The notes beneath the pieces are model-generated. The model saw only the letters and a program-made list of their open reading frames with translations, did not search any database and was not told the origin of the DNA. Made by a program: the position numbers and the translations under genes. From Sphingobacterium sp. UBA7855 (GTDB lineage: Bacteria; Bacteroidota; Bacteroidia; Sphingobacteriales; Sphingobacteriaceae), in assembly GCA_002500745.1 (NCBI GenBank), contig DLST01000010.1:522761-586760 (forward strand): DNA of 64,000 bases, written 5' to 3'. Below are positions 63,438-64,000 of this stretch, one piece after another. Numbering within the stretch: the first letter of the stretch is position 1; every line of letters starts with the position of its first letter.

Positions 63438-64000
<563 letters not shown>

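Overview
The window reads as the chromosome of a low-GC member of the Bacteroidota, most likely Sphingobacteriaceae and close to Sphingobacterium. This is inferred from protein style (DUF1349, DUF1080, GH125 and GH92 proteins, Bacteroidota-type lipoproteins, LytTR two-component pairs, a kdp operon with a split KdpD) and from scattered TAxxTTTG -7-like promoter elements. No rRNA, tRNA, CRISPR array, intact transposase or prophage was seen. The taxon is an inference and was not searched.

Layout. 0-3.5 kb: a small membrane protein, NhaA, a DEAD-box helicase and a VOC protein. 3.6-18.3 kb: two complete RND tripartite efflux systems on the minus strand. The first has a LytS/LytTR-type two-component pair directly upstream; the second has its own TetR repressor with matching palindromic operators. 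18.6-25 kb: an Omp85-type outer-membrane protein with an N-terminal kinase-like domain, a LuxR-type regulator, DUF1349 and DUF1080 proteins and a thioredoxin-reductase-like flavoprotein. 25.5-34.8 kb: a K+-uptake locus: two tiny membrane ORFs, an unknown 121-aa protein, kdpF, kdpA, kdpB, kdpC, an outer-membrane beta-barrel, an N-terminal-only KdpD and a separate HAMP-PAS histidine kinase, with no kdpE. 34.9-37.4 kb: an aldo/keto reductase with an AraC regulator, then an ArsC-family protein. 37.4-45.5 kb: an accessory-looking patch of short orphan proteins and lipoproteins, an alpha/beta-hydrolase pseudogene, a Pmp3-type peptide, and a TetR regulator with two unknown genes sharing its putative operator. 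45.7-51.3 kb: ordinary metabolism (zinc alcohol dehydrogenase, photolyase, alpha/beta hydrolase, methionine aminopeptidase, nitroreductase). 51.7-61.1 kb: an alpha-mannoside utilisation locus. 61.1-64 kb: metY-metX-hom, with metY cut by the window edge.

How genes work together. In the mannoside locus, exported GH92 and two exported GH125 alpha-mannosidases would release mannose, an MFS sugar porter would import it, and a phosphomannose-isomerase-like protein would act in the cytoplasm. A GntR/UTRA regulator is divergent from the porter operon, and a motif close to GTATGTATRTAC occurs in both divergent intergenic regions, suggesting one regulon. In the kdp locus the ATPase subunits, an outer-membrane channel and split sensors appear to form one K+-acquisition unit.

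Most worth a second look: the kinase-like/Omp85 fusion, the putative operators of the GntR and the two TetR regulators, the phosphomannose-isomerase fusion with a degenerate P-loop-like N-terminus, and the small ORFs in front of kdpF.
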